Of a stretch of 64,000 nucleotides of DNA, positions 56,512 through 64,000 are shown piece after piece. The stretch comes from Planktothricoides raciborskii GIHE-MW2 (GTDB taxonomy: Bacteria; Cyanobacteriota; Cyanobacteriia; Cyanobacteriales; Laspinemataceae), in the NCBI RefSeq assembly GCF_040564635.1, contig NZ_CP159837.1, positions 871,001-935,000 on the forward strand. The letters run 5' to 3'. The notes beneath the pieces were generated by a model. That model made no database searches. It saw nothing but the letters and a program-made list of their open reading frames with translations, and was not told where the DNA came from. Position 1 is the stretch's first letter; every line of letters starts with the position of its first letter. Made by a program: the position numbers and the translations under genes.

Positions 56512-56972
56512 CCCGCTAACAACTACCGTGAACTAAAGCATGCATCTAATGCTTCAGAAACGATCGGGGGAAAGCGGGGCGGGGAATACCGCTTCCCAGG
56601 ACACAGACAAATAATCAACGGTTCTGACTGTTAGATCAAGAAAGAGAAACGTTCATCGATCGCAACCGGCAACTTGTTAATATCTTACGAAGATATTTTG
56701 ATTGTCCAGGATCTTCGCTCCAAGACTGTCTCCGGTTGAGTCAGCCATTGACCGCGACTGGTTGGATGAAAACAATTTGGTAAATGCCAAATTTTTAGAT
56801 ATCTTAACATTCTTGGTTAAAGCCGCAAGGAATAATCACGAATTCCGGCCTAAAATTCCTCAATTATGTTTGTGTCAATTGTTTTGTGGATCGCCGAAGA
56901 TATACCATAGGATTCGGAGCGTGGAGAGCGAAGGGGCATCGAGATTAAGCGGTTTCTCAAGGAGTTCATGTA
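56512..56972. other. Intergenic region before the subtilisin-like gene
   Basis: About 460 bases. An open frame (56702-57016) overlaps the next start and has no coding character. No RNA or clear promoter recognised. Confidence 0.45.
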
Positions 56973-59114
56973 ATGACAAATATCGATCTTTCCTACAAAG
57001 GCGTTGGCTTGGCTGATGAAAATCTCGGCATTTTCTTACAACGAGGTGGGGAAGAAATTCCCCTGGTGAAGGTGCGCGATCGCTTCACCATCTGTCCGGC
57101 CACCTCAGAGGCGATGGACTGGGACAGAATTATTCCCGCCAAACAACATAAAACGGTTACTCGCACTAATTTAGAAGTATTCATAGTGGAACCAGAAAAC
57201 CTGGCAGCCGCAATGGAACAAGCCCGATCCTTGGACGTAGTGGAATTTGTCAGTCATGTATATCAAGGACAAAACGATCCGGGATTCTTGGTGTATTTGG
57301 GCAATGAAATCACCATTCAATTTGCGGACTATGTAGACCCAGCCACCCAACAGGCGATCGCCACTGCCGTCGGACTCAAACTCCTTCGACCCCTCGAAGG
57401 AATTCCCCACACCTTCATCTTTGAACTAACCCGCGAATGTCGGGAAAATCCCATCAAAATTGCCAACCGGCTGATGCGTACCGAACAAGTCCTCATCGCC
57501 GAACCCAACATCATCACGGAAACCCAGGCACACTACCGCCCCCAAGACAGCCTTTATCACAAACAATGGTATCTCAACCACACTGGCGGCGCTCAACTTG
57601 CCGCTAACTCCCACATCAACGTCGAATCAGCCTGGGACATCACCAGAGGGCTGCGTTCCGTGGTCATCGCCATCACCGACGACTCTATTGACCTCAACCA
57701 CCCAGACTTTCAAGGTCTAGGAAAAATCGTCGCCCCCCGCGACCTCAAAGACAAAGACTTCCTCCCCCTACCCGGTACAGCCGAAGACAATCATGGCACC
57801 TCTTGCGCCGGAATTGCCTTAGCCGAAGAAAATGGCACCGGCATTGTTGGCGTTGCCCCTGGTTGTGCCATGATGCCCATTAGAACCACCGGCTATTTAG
57901 ACGACAAATCCATCGAGGATCTATTTGACTGGGCATCCACCAAAGGCGCCTCAGTCATATCTTGCAGTTGGGGGGCTTCCGCCGTCCACTTTCCCCTCTC
58001 CCTGCGGCAACAGGCGGCGGTCACTCGCGCTGCCACCCAAGGTCGGCAGGGCAAAGGTTGCGTCATTGTCTTCGCCGCTGGCAATTCCAACCGCCCCACC
58101 TCCGACACCGTAAATGAAACCGGCTGGCCGAACAATGTCATCTCCGGGCGCACTCAATGGCTGAGTGGTTTTGCCACTCACCCCGACGTAATTGCAGTTT
58201 CCGCCTCCACCAGCTTGAACAAAAAAGCCGCCTACAGTAATTGGGGCAAATCCATTTCCGTCTGTGCCCCCAGCAACAACGCCCCTCCTGGCATTTGGTT
58301 GCCGGAAACGGGCTATATTGCCACCGCCCCACAAATCACCCAATCTCTCAGCGGTCTAGGAGTTTTCACCACAGACCGGGTAGGGGCTGCGGGCTATGAC
58401 CAAACCGACTTTACCGGATACTTTGGCGGCACCTCTAGTGCTTGCCCGGTGGTTGCCGGAGTTGCCGCCTTAGTCCTTTCGGCCAATCCCGATCTCACCG
58501 CCAAACAAGTTAAGCAAATACTCGAACAAACCGCCGATAAAATCGTTGACCCTGACCCTGATCCCCAATTAGGGATTAAATTAGGCACTTATGACAGCAA
58601 CAGACATTCTCAATGGTTTGGCTATGGCAAAGTCAATGCCGGAAAAGCCGTGGCTTATGCCCATCAACTTTATGCGGTGCAACGGTGGATTTCCCGCTGG
58701 ACAAAACAGCGCATCTCTCAAATCTTTAAAATTCCTGACTACCAAGCGTCTGCTAACAGTTTATTTCCTTTAAATGTCTTCGGCACCACCAATGCCCCAG
58801 GCATCACCAGTGAAGTGTCAATTTCTGACAGTAACCCTGTTAAGGATATTGAAGTTACGGTGAATATTCAACATCAATTCTTGGGCGATATTGAAATCTA
58901 TTTAATGGCACCAAACCAAAAAATCGTCCAACTCCAAAGTCGGAATTTAGGCAGTCAAACTCAGCTAAACAAATCCTATAATTTGCAAAATACTCCCCTG
59001 CTTCGCCAATTTGCCGGATTGTCCGCCAAAGGCACCTGGAAATTAATCGTTGTTGATTGTGTTCCTGGGGATACGGGAACTTTGAATAATTGGGAATTAA
59101 ACTTAGGATTGTAA
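56973..59114 (+). CDS. Subtilisin-like (S8) serine protease with P-domain, PrcA-like
   Basis: A protein of 713 aa. An N-terminal pro-region (about 1-190) precedes the S8 catalytic domain: Asp236 (AITDDSID), His274 (EDNHGTSC), oxyanion Asn371 (FAAGNSN) and Ser488 (GGTSSACPV). The C-terminal P/Homo-B domain (about 600-713: DIEVTVNIQHQFLGDIEIYL, LSAKGTWKLIVVD, GTLNNWELNL) stabilises kexin-type proteases. No signal peptide is apparent. The architecture resembles the calcium-dependent protease PrcA of filamentous cyanobacteria, cited from memory. An ATG at 56973 is preceded by AAGGAG. Confidence 0.92.
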   Translation: MTNIDLSYKGVGLADENLGIFLQRGGEEIPLVKVRDRFTICPATSEAMDWDRIIPAKQHKTVTRTNLEVFIVEPENLAAAMEQARSLDVVEFVSHVYQGQNDPGFLVYLGNEITIQFADYVDPATQQAIATAVGLKLLRPLEGIPHTFIFELTRECRENPIKIANRLMRTEQVLIAEPNIITETQAHYRPQDSLYHKQWYLNHTGGAQLAANSHINVESAWDITRGLRSVVIAITDDSIDLNHPDFQGLGKIVAPRDLKDKDFLPLPGTAEDNHGTSCAGIALAEENGTGIVGVAPGCAMMPIRTTGYLDDKSIEDLFDWASTKGASVISCSWGASAVHFPLSLRQQAAVTRAATQGRQGKGCVIVFAAGNSNRPTSDTVNETGWPNNVISGRTQWLSGFATHPDVIAVSASTSLNKKAAYSNWGKSISVCAPSNNAPPGIWLPETGYIATAPQITQSLSGLGVFTTDRVGAAGYDQTDFTGYFGGTSSACPVVAGVAALVLSANPDLTAKQVKQILEQTADKIVDPDPDPQLGIKLGTYDSNRHSQWFGYGKVNAGKAVAYAHQLYAVQRWISRWTKQRISQIFKIPDYQASANSLFPLNVFGTTNAPGITSEVSISDSNPVKDIEVTVNIQHQFLGDIEIYLMAPNQKIVQLQSRNLGSQTQLNKSYNLQNTPLLRQFAGLSAKGTWKLIVVDCVPGDTGTLNNWELNLGL

Positions 59115-59632
59115 GGGCAAAGCATTCCGGGATAAATATAGCGGTTATGATCCCGATGAAGTACAGAGGTCTTCTGGATTCCCGCCTTTACCCCCGCGAA
59201 GGCGCGAAGCCTGCGCGAAGCGAGCTTAGGCGTGGGGCGGGAATGACAGATTTTTTTGTAATTCATAACTCTGACAATATTCTGACAATATATTATATTA
59301 TATGATCCAATAATTATAGGATAATATTTATGTCGGAATGCGGCGGATTTTTCTGTCCAAATATGTATTCATACCCAAAAAATTATTCCTATAATTTATA
59401 GGTAAATTTGGGCGCAATGCTTGCGCCCAAATTTTAATGGTATAGCTATTTCAATTGTAGTTTAGACAATACATCAGGGGCGCTTTTCCGTAGCGCCCCT
59501 ACAGCAGATCAATCTATATCGTAGGGGCGCAATGCGATCGCCCGCAATGCGGAAGTACAGAGGTTTTCTGGATTCCCGCGCGGGAATGACAGGGTTTTTT
59601 GTAGTTCACAACTCTGACAAGTGCTTTATCTA
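59115..59632. repeat. Intergenic cluster of MITE B relatives
   Basis: 59139 onward begins TAGCGGTTATGATCCC and contains GAAGTACAGAGG, GGATTCCCGC and GCGGGAATGACAG, with about 50 bp of extra GC-rich sequence (GCGAAGCCTGCGCGAAGCGA) in the hairpin loop. A shorter relative is at 59550-59632, running up to the methyltransferase stop. Between them lie ATTATA-rich sequence and GTAGGGGCGCAATGCG-type words. No gene. Confidence 0.75.
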
Positions 59633-60222
59633 GATTTCTCAAAAATTGTCAGTAAAACTGGGGTAATTAAATAATAATGTCCCAAACAAGTTAAGCCCGC
59701 TGTGGCTCCCATTTTTTCCCGGAGTTCGGGGCTATACAGTTTAAAGCCTTTGGGAGAAAATGAAATATGTATCGGTTCTTTTTGATACTTAAAACTTGAA
59801 TCAACTAGATAAAAACGCCCCCCTGGACGGAGCACTCGCTGCACTTCCGATAAAAACTTTTTCGGGTGCTGATAATGTAAAAAACTAATGGTATTAAATA
59901 CCGCATCAAACTGTGATTCCGCAAAGGGCAAAGACTCGGCGTTGCCTTGAATGAAGATTAGTCGAGGGCGATGGTTTCTAGACTGTCTTGCTTGGGCCAA
60001 CATTCCCGGAGAAAAATCTAATCCGGTTCCCCGTAATTCAGGAAAGTGACCGGCTAAACGGTTTAAAAGTTTGCCTGTCCCACAGCCAATGTCCAAGACA
60101 TTAGGTTGGGGCGGCAGGGTGACATATTTTAGCAATCTTTGGTGAACTGCTTGGTAAAAAACTGAGGGAAATGTCCAATCATAGCTGAGTGACCAGGTGT
60201 TAAAAAAATCTTCTTTTTTCAT
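59626..60222 (-). CDS. SAM-dependent methyltransferase (class I), 198 aa
   Basis: Start at ATG 60222 (MKKEDFFNTWSLSYDWTFPS); a TTG at 60240 is in frame. Motif I is VLDIGCGTGKLLNRLA, motif II region GTGLDFSPGMLAQAR, then FDAVFNTISFLHY and VQRVLRPGGRFYLVDSS. The UbiE/Methyltransf_11 type fits. The substrate cannot be told, and there is no operon context. Confidence 0.88.
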   Translation of the reverse strand: MKKEDFFNTWSLSYDWTFPSVFYQAVHQRLLKYVTLPPQPNVLDIGCGTGKLLNRLAGHFPELRGTGLDFSPGMLAQARQSRNHRPRLIFIQGNAESLPFAESQFDAVFNTISFLHYQHPKKFLSEVQRVLRPGGRFYLVDSSFKYQKEPIHISFSPKGFKLYSPELREKMGATAGLTCLGHYYLITPVLLTIFEKSR

Positions 60223-61133
60223 TGGCGATGATTCTCCCAAATCTCCGATTAAATTAGGCGATCGCTACATCAAATATAATCATTTCAAATAAGAATAGGA
60301 TTTTAGTCAGCCCTCAGCCTAAATCCCTCTCCCAAGTTGGGAGAGGGATTTGAAAAGCCGCCACTCTGACATAAGTCTTACTCCCCTCCTCTCCCCCTCT
60401 TCCCCCCTATCCCAACTATGGCCGCCCCCCGCGAGGGGGCAGGCGTCGGTTGGGGGTGAGGGGGGGTGAGGCAATATCCAGTGTTTCATTTATTTCTCCG
60501 TCTCTTTCCTAGTGAATTCCTAGGATTTCTCCAGTCACTTTTTGTGCGCGGCGTATCAAGCAGTTTCGCCACTTAGTTACTAGGAGGGTTCAAGACGATG
60601 GTTCCCATAACGCTATCCATGAGCAATTGACTCATATGCCAACTTTTTTGACCATCTGCTTAGGTCTTATCGGCTTCGGGAGAGCTCGCTTCACAAGATT
60701 GATAGGTATTCCGCTCCGTGGGGCTGATGTCGATGACAAGAGTGGATGGCTCCACAGAAGTCTTTGTCTGTGGGACTGTCTCACACATCTCAAGAGTTAT
60801 CTTTCTTTCAGACGGCTGGAAGAAATACCCCGCGCACGTTTTGAATATTATTCTCCACTTTTCACGGGAACGAATCGCACATTTGAATTAACTATATAAT
60901 GATTAACTTATCATCATTAATCAAGATTTTGTGTCAACATTTGTAAATTAAAAAATAACTTTATATAAAGGCTTGATGGCGCATCCGCGCCGCGAGAGCG
61001 AACGGACTGGAGTAACAGGCAATTAATTATTGGAGATGTCTATTTAAATCTCGGTGACAATGCCAAAGTTACCTCAGTTATCTCAGTTATCTCAGTTATC
61101 TCAGCAACCCGGTCTCTTGGTGAGTTTCTTGGG
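60223..61133. other. Intergenic region with hairpins and an unidentified GC-richer segment
   Basis: Contains the palindrome AATCCCTCTCCC/GGGAGAGGGATT (about 60328-60355) and a C/G-rich stretch. 60540-60870 has a base composition unlike its surroundings and short hairpins such as CCACAGA/TCTGTGG (about 60750-60771). A frame of 90 codons there does not look like protein. GGAGATGTCTATT at 61032-61044 equals the right end of the IS5-type element plus its target ATT, and a TCAGTTATC tandem repeat lies at 61074-61102. Confidence 0.5.
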
Positions 61134-62003
61134 TTAAATGTGCGATGCGATCGCCTCTTTTAATAACGGCGGATTATAGCCCAAACCAAAAGCTTTAGAA
61201 CTATCCAAAGACACATCTGGAGGACGCGGGGCTGACATTTGCACATTTTTTTGCAAACAGGGTTTCAGCTTCGCGGATTCTAACTTCCGTACTTCCACTA
61301 ACAAGCGGAAAAAATCATAACGAGAAATTCGTTCTTTCCCCCCTAAATGGATAATTCCTTGCCACTGATTTTCCACGGCCAATAATAACCCCTCTGCCGC
61401 AGTTTTGCCGCTGACCGGAGTCCTAAACTCATCCATAAATAAAGACAACTCTTCCCCCGCTTGCAATTTCGCCAACATCGGTTGAATAAAACTTTCGGCT
61501 ACCGGGCCACCATTGCCAAACATTAACGGCATTCGACAAATTGCCGTCAAAGGATAGCGGGATAACATAGCATTTTCAGCCATAACTTTTTGTTCCCCAT
61601 AAAAACTCACGGGACACACCGAATCGGTTTCTTGATAAGGCGGATTTAACCCATCAAAAACCAAATCCGTGGAAGTAAACACACAGGGTATTTCTGCATC
61701 AGCACATAATCCGGCAATATTAGCAGAAACGGTCACATTAATTTCCTGAGAAATTTGCGGATGGTTTTGACAAAAATTCGGCTGGGAAGCCGCCGCCGCG
61801 TGAATCACCGCATCGGGTTTTACCTCTTGAAATAGGTGTTTAAGTTCCTGGTAATTAGTTAGGTCAAATTGGGATAAGTTCACCCCAGGGATTACTAGGG
61901 GATGAGCCAAGTAAGTCCCATATACTTGCCATTTTTTGCCCGCTATTTGGCAGATATTCCAGCCCAGAAAGCCACTACAACCTGTAAGTAATAGTTTTTT
62001 CAT
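61134..62003 (-). CDS. NAD(P)-dependent sugar-nucleotide reductase-like protein (RmlD-type SDR)
   Basis: An extended short-chain dehydrogenase of 289 aa. The nucleotide-binding motif is LLLTGCSGFLGWNI, then VKPDAVIHAAAAS, the TSTDLVFDG strand and the catalytic FYGEQKVMAE (Tyr-x3-Lys). The C-terminal GIIHLGGKERISRYDFFRL segment is typical of RmlD-like proteins. Its role may be in deoxysugar synthesis or, by fold only, methionine adenosyltransferase regulation; the former is more likely. No rml genes are adjacent. Confidence 0.88.
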   Translation of the reverse strand: MKKLLLTGCSGFLGWNICQIAGKKWQVYGTYLAHPLVIPGVNLSQFDLTNYQELKHLFQEVKPDAVIHAAAASQPNFCQNHPQISQEINVTVSANIAGLCADAEIPCVFTSTDLVFDGLNPPYQETDSVCPVSFYGEQKVMAENAMLSRYPLTAICRMPLMFGNGGPVAESFIQPMLAKLQAGEELSLFMDEFRTPVSGKTAAEGLLLAVENQWQGIIHLGGKERISRYDFFRLLVEVRKLESAKLKPCLQKNVQMSAPRPPDVSLDSSKAFGLGYNPPLLKEAIASHI

Positions 62004-62435
62004 AATCTAAACAACATCTAAACAAGTTTTTTTTATTTCCTTAACCGGGTTTCTTTAGACAATTTCGGCCAGACATAAGTTTTGCCAGAAACCCGGTTTA
62101 TTTTCTTGGTTCTCGGTTTCTCTTCGTGTCCTATGTGCCTGGTGAAAAGCATATCCTAATTTTGCCTAAAAAAATCTGGCGCTACCGTGACAACCCCTCT
62201 ATTACTTTTTTCCTGTGCCAATAGCATATCTACCAGTTGTGTCTGGGGCAACTGTTAAAAAGTCTTTCGGTATGGTAGCTTTGGCAAGTAATCTATCAAG
62301 TAATCTATATTGATATCACAACTTTACTCCAACATATGCCCCGGTCAAGCCCTTGACCTGAATCCTTGCAGGGGATAAATTCCCCGGATCTATTGAGCAA
62401 GCAAATTTGATATAACTAAGCATGGGGATTTTCTT
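62004..62435. other. Intergenic region with two palindrome copies
   Basis: AACCGGGTTTCTTT (about 62042) and AGAAACCCGGTTTATT (about 62089) copies of the dispersed palindrome. No gene supported. The following small gene has no strong promoter that I can point to. Confidence 0.5.
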
Positions 62436-62639
62436 ATGGAACCAAATTCTGTGTTATTTACTACGGAAGAGTTAGAACAGTGGCGAAAAAATTTAGCAGT
62501 TGCTAATAGAAATAATATTTTTTGTCATTGTCGCAATTGCGAGGCTGAATGGGTTGATTCTTCGGAGGATAATCTTTGTCCCGAATGTGGCAGCAGAAAT
62601 ATTGAGCATATTTCCTGTTGGCAATTTCCTGATGATTAG
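62436..62639 (+). CDS. Small zinc-ribbon protein, 67 aa
   Basis: Starts MEPNSVLFTTEELEQWRKNL. Two CxxC pairs, CRNC and CPEC, plus a nearby CHC form a likely zinc ribbon (residues about 30-53), ending ISCWQFPDD. Probably a regulator or nucleic-acid-binding protein; function unknown. The 82-bp array begins 65 bases after the stop, behind a TTGTTGGT-type low-complexity run (62641-62700). Confidence 0.72.
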   Translation: MEPNSVLFTTEELEQWRKNLAVANRNNIFCHCRNCEAEWVDSSEDNLCPECGSRNIEHISCWQFPDD

Positions 62640-62703
62640 TTGATGGTTGTTTGTTGTTGGTTGGTGGTTGTTGGTTGTTTGTTTTTGTTTGTTGTTGGTT
62701 AAC

Positions 62704-64000
62704 CCAGAAACCCGGTTTCTATTTTAGTTTAAGTTTTCCGCAAGGGTTGACGCAAGAAACCGGGTTTCTTAGCCTAAAAGTTAAGCCAGAAACCCGGTTT
62801 CTATTTTAGTTTAAGTTTTCCGCAAGGGTTGACGCAAGAAACCGGGTTTCTTAGCCTAAAAGTTAAGCCAGAAACCCGGTTTCTATTTTAGTTTAAGTTT
62901 TCCGCAAGGGTTGACGCAAGAAACCGGGTTTCTTAGCCTAAAAGTTAAGCCAGAAACCCGGTTTCTATTTTAGTTTAAGTTTTCCGCAAGGGTTGAGGCA
63001 AGAAACCGGGTTTCTTAGCCTAAAAGTTAAGCCAGAAACCCGGTTTCTATTTTAGTTTAAGTTTTCCGCAAGGGTTGACGCAAGAAACCGGGTTTCTTAG
63101 CCTAAAAGTTAACCCAGAAACCCGGTTTCTATTTTAGTTTAGGTTTTCCGCAAGGGTTGACGCAAGAAACCGGGTTTCTTAGCCTAAAAGTTAACCCAGA
63201 AACCCGGTTTCTATTTTAGTTTAAGTTTTCCGCAAGGGTTGACGCAAGAAACCGGGTTTCTTAGCCTAAAAGTTAAGCCAGAAACCCGGTTTCTATTTTA
63301 GTTTAAGTTTTCCGCAAGGGTTGACGCAAGAAACCGGGTTTCTTAGCCTAAAAGTTAAGCCAGAAACCCGGTTTCTATTTTAGTTTAGGTTTTCCGCAAA
63401 GGTTGACGCAAGAAACCGGGTTTCTTAGCCTAAAAGTTAACCCAGAAACCCGGTTTCTATTTTAGTTTAAGTTTTCCGCAAGGGTTGACGCAAGAAACCG
63501 GGTTTCTTAGCCTAAAAGTTAACCCAGAAACCCGGTTTCTATTTTAGAAAAAGTTTTCCGCAAAGGTTGACGCAAGAAACCGGGTTTCTTAGCCTAAAAG
63601 TTAAGCCAGAAACCCGGTTTCTATTTTAGTTTAAGTTTTCCGCAAGGGTTGACGCAAGAAACCGGGTTTCTTAGCCTAAAAGTTAACCCAGAAACCCGGT
63701 TTCTATTTTAGAAAAAGTTTTCCGCAAAGGTTGACGCAAGAAACCGGGTTTCTTAGCCTAAAAGTTAAGCCAGAAACCCGGTTTCTATTTTAGTTTAAGT
63801 TTTCCGCAAGGGTTGAGGCAAGAAACCGGGTTTCTTAGCCTAAAAGTTAAGCCAGAAACCCGGTTTCTATTTTAGTTTAGGTTTTCCGCAAGGGTTGACG
63901 CAAGAAACCGGGTTTCTTAGCCTAAAAGTTAACCCAGAAACCCGGTTTCTATTTTAGTTTAAGTTTTCCGCAAGGGTTGAGGCAAGAAACCGGGTTTCTT
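62704..64000. repeat. 82-bp tandem array of paired palindromes, running off the window
   Basis: Units start at 62704 and every 82 bases after (15 full copies and part of a sixteenth, cut by the window end). Each unit holds AGAAACCCGGTTTCT, a 34-base spacer (ATTTTAGTTTAAGTTTTCCG and so on), AAGAAACCGGGTTTCTT (the reverse complement of the first), and a 16-base spacer with CCTAAAAGTTAA. Copies differ only at a few fixed sites: GTTTAAG/GTTTAGG/GAAAAAG, CAAGGG/CAAAGG, GACGC/GAGGC and TTAAGC/TTAACC. Confidence 0.97.

Noticed and set aside
60627-60899. 90-codon plus-strand frame
   Set aside because: No coding pattern, and the region looks like structured or remnant DNA.
62704-64000. CRISPR-like array (regular palindromic repeats with spacers)
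   Set aside because: The spacers are the same in every unit and are themselves repeated; there are no cas genes, and the period is of a tandem satellite type.

Overview
This is a 64-kb piece of a cyanobacterial chromosome. HIP1 octamers (GCGATCGC) are scattered throughout, and the conserved genes include chlI (chlorophyll synthesis), a ctaA-type copper ATPase, a COP23-family lipoprotein, a ycf49-like DUF2499/DUF3593 pair and a purK gene followed by a 6S RNA. The number of dispersed palindromes, MITE-like elements and insertion sequences suggests a filamentous, Oscillatoriales-like species; that placement is inference.

Layout. 1-6.9 kb: end of purK, 6S RNA, a small conserved gene, a copper P-type ATPase, three small membrane proteins and the Mn exporter mntP. 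7-10.8 kb: a small hypothetical gene, then a decaying DUF4347/lectin/RTX surface-protein gene with three in-frame stops and one frameshift, then AT-rich DNA. 10.8-17.6 kb: a VanX-like dipeptidase, csaB, the DUF2499/DUF3593 pair, a large LysM/M23 envelope peptidase and trmL (all envelope or housekeeping). 17.9-27.3 kb: a DUF5678-like gene, a short pyruvate-kinase-like protein, a 1104-aa PAS/GAF histidine kinase, ruvC, chlI and an unknown gene. 27.5-31.0 kb: a divergent module of a VWA-type lipoprotein, a four-helix membrane protein and a tubulin/FtsZ-like protein; this is the best candidate for a poorly described system. 31.0-34.6 kb: an insertion-sequence nest, an ISKra4-family element that has received an IS630 in one terminal repeat and an IS5-type element inside its transposase. 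34.6-40.2 kb: a truncated Rpn-type gene, a Ser/Thr kinase with a PsbP-like tail, a PIN-toxin/antitoxin pair, a DUF7689 two-gene unit, a decayed second copy of the antitoxin and a Uma2 nuclease. 40.4-46.1 kb: one very large protease/TPR lipoprotein gene cut in two by an IS4-family element whose exact removal restores the frame. 46.3-56.5 kb: COP23, a proline/glutamate-rich membrane protein, secA, pyrD, a coiled-coil protein, a peroxiredoxin fragment and a secreted protein with a duplicated domain. 57-62.6 kb: a subtilisin-like protease, a methyltransferase, a sugar-nucleotide-reductase-like SDR and a small zinc-ribbon protein. From 62.7 kb to the window end runs an 82-bp tandem array built from the same palindrome (AGAAACCCGGTTTCT) that is dispersed through the intergenic DNA.

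How it fits together. Most intact genes are single transcription units with housekeeping roles (purine and pyrimidine synthesis, protein export, chlorophyll synthesis, DNA repair, metal homeostasis, cell envelope). Between them lies a dense accessory layer of palindromic repeats and nested mobile elements. That layer has broken several genes, lengthened others in frame and supplied ends to some reading frames. No tRNA, rRNA or CRISPR array was recognised.
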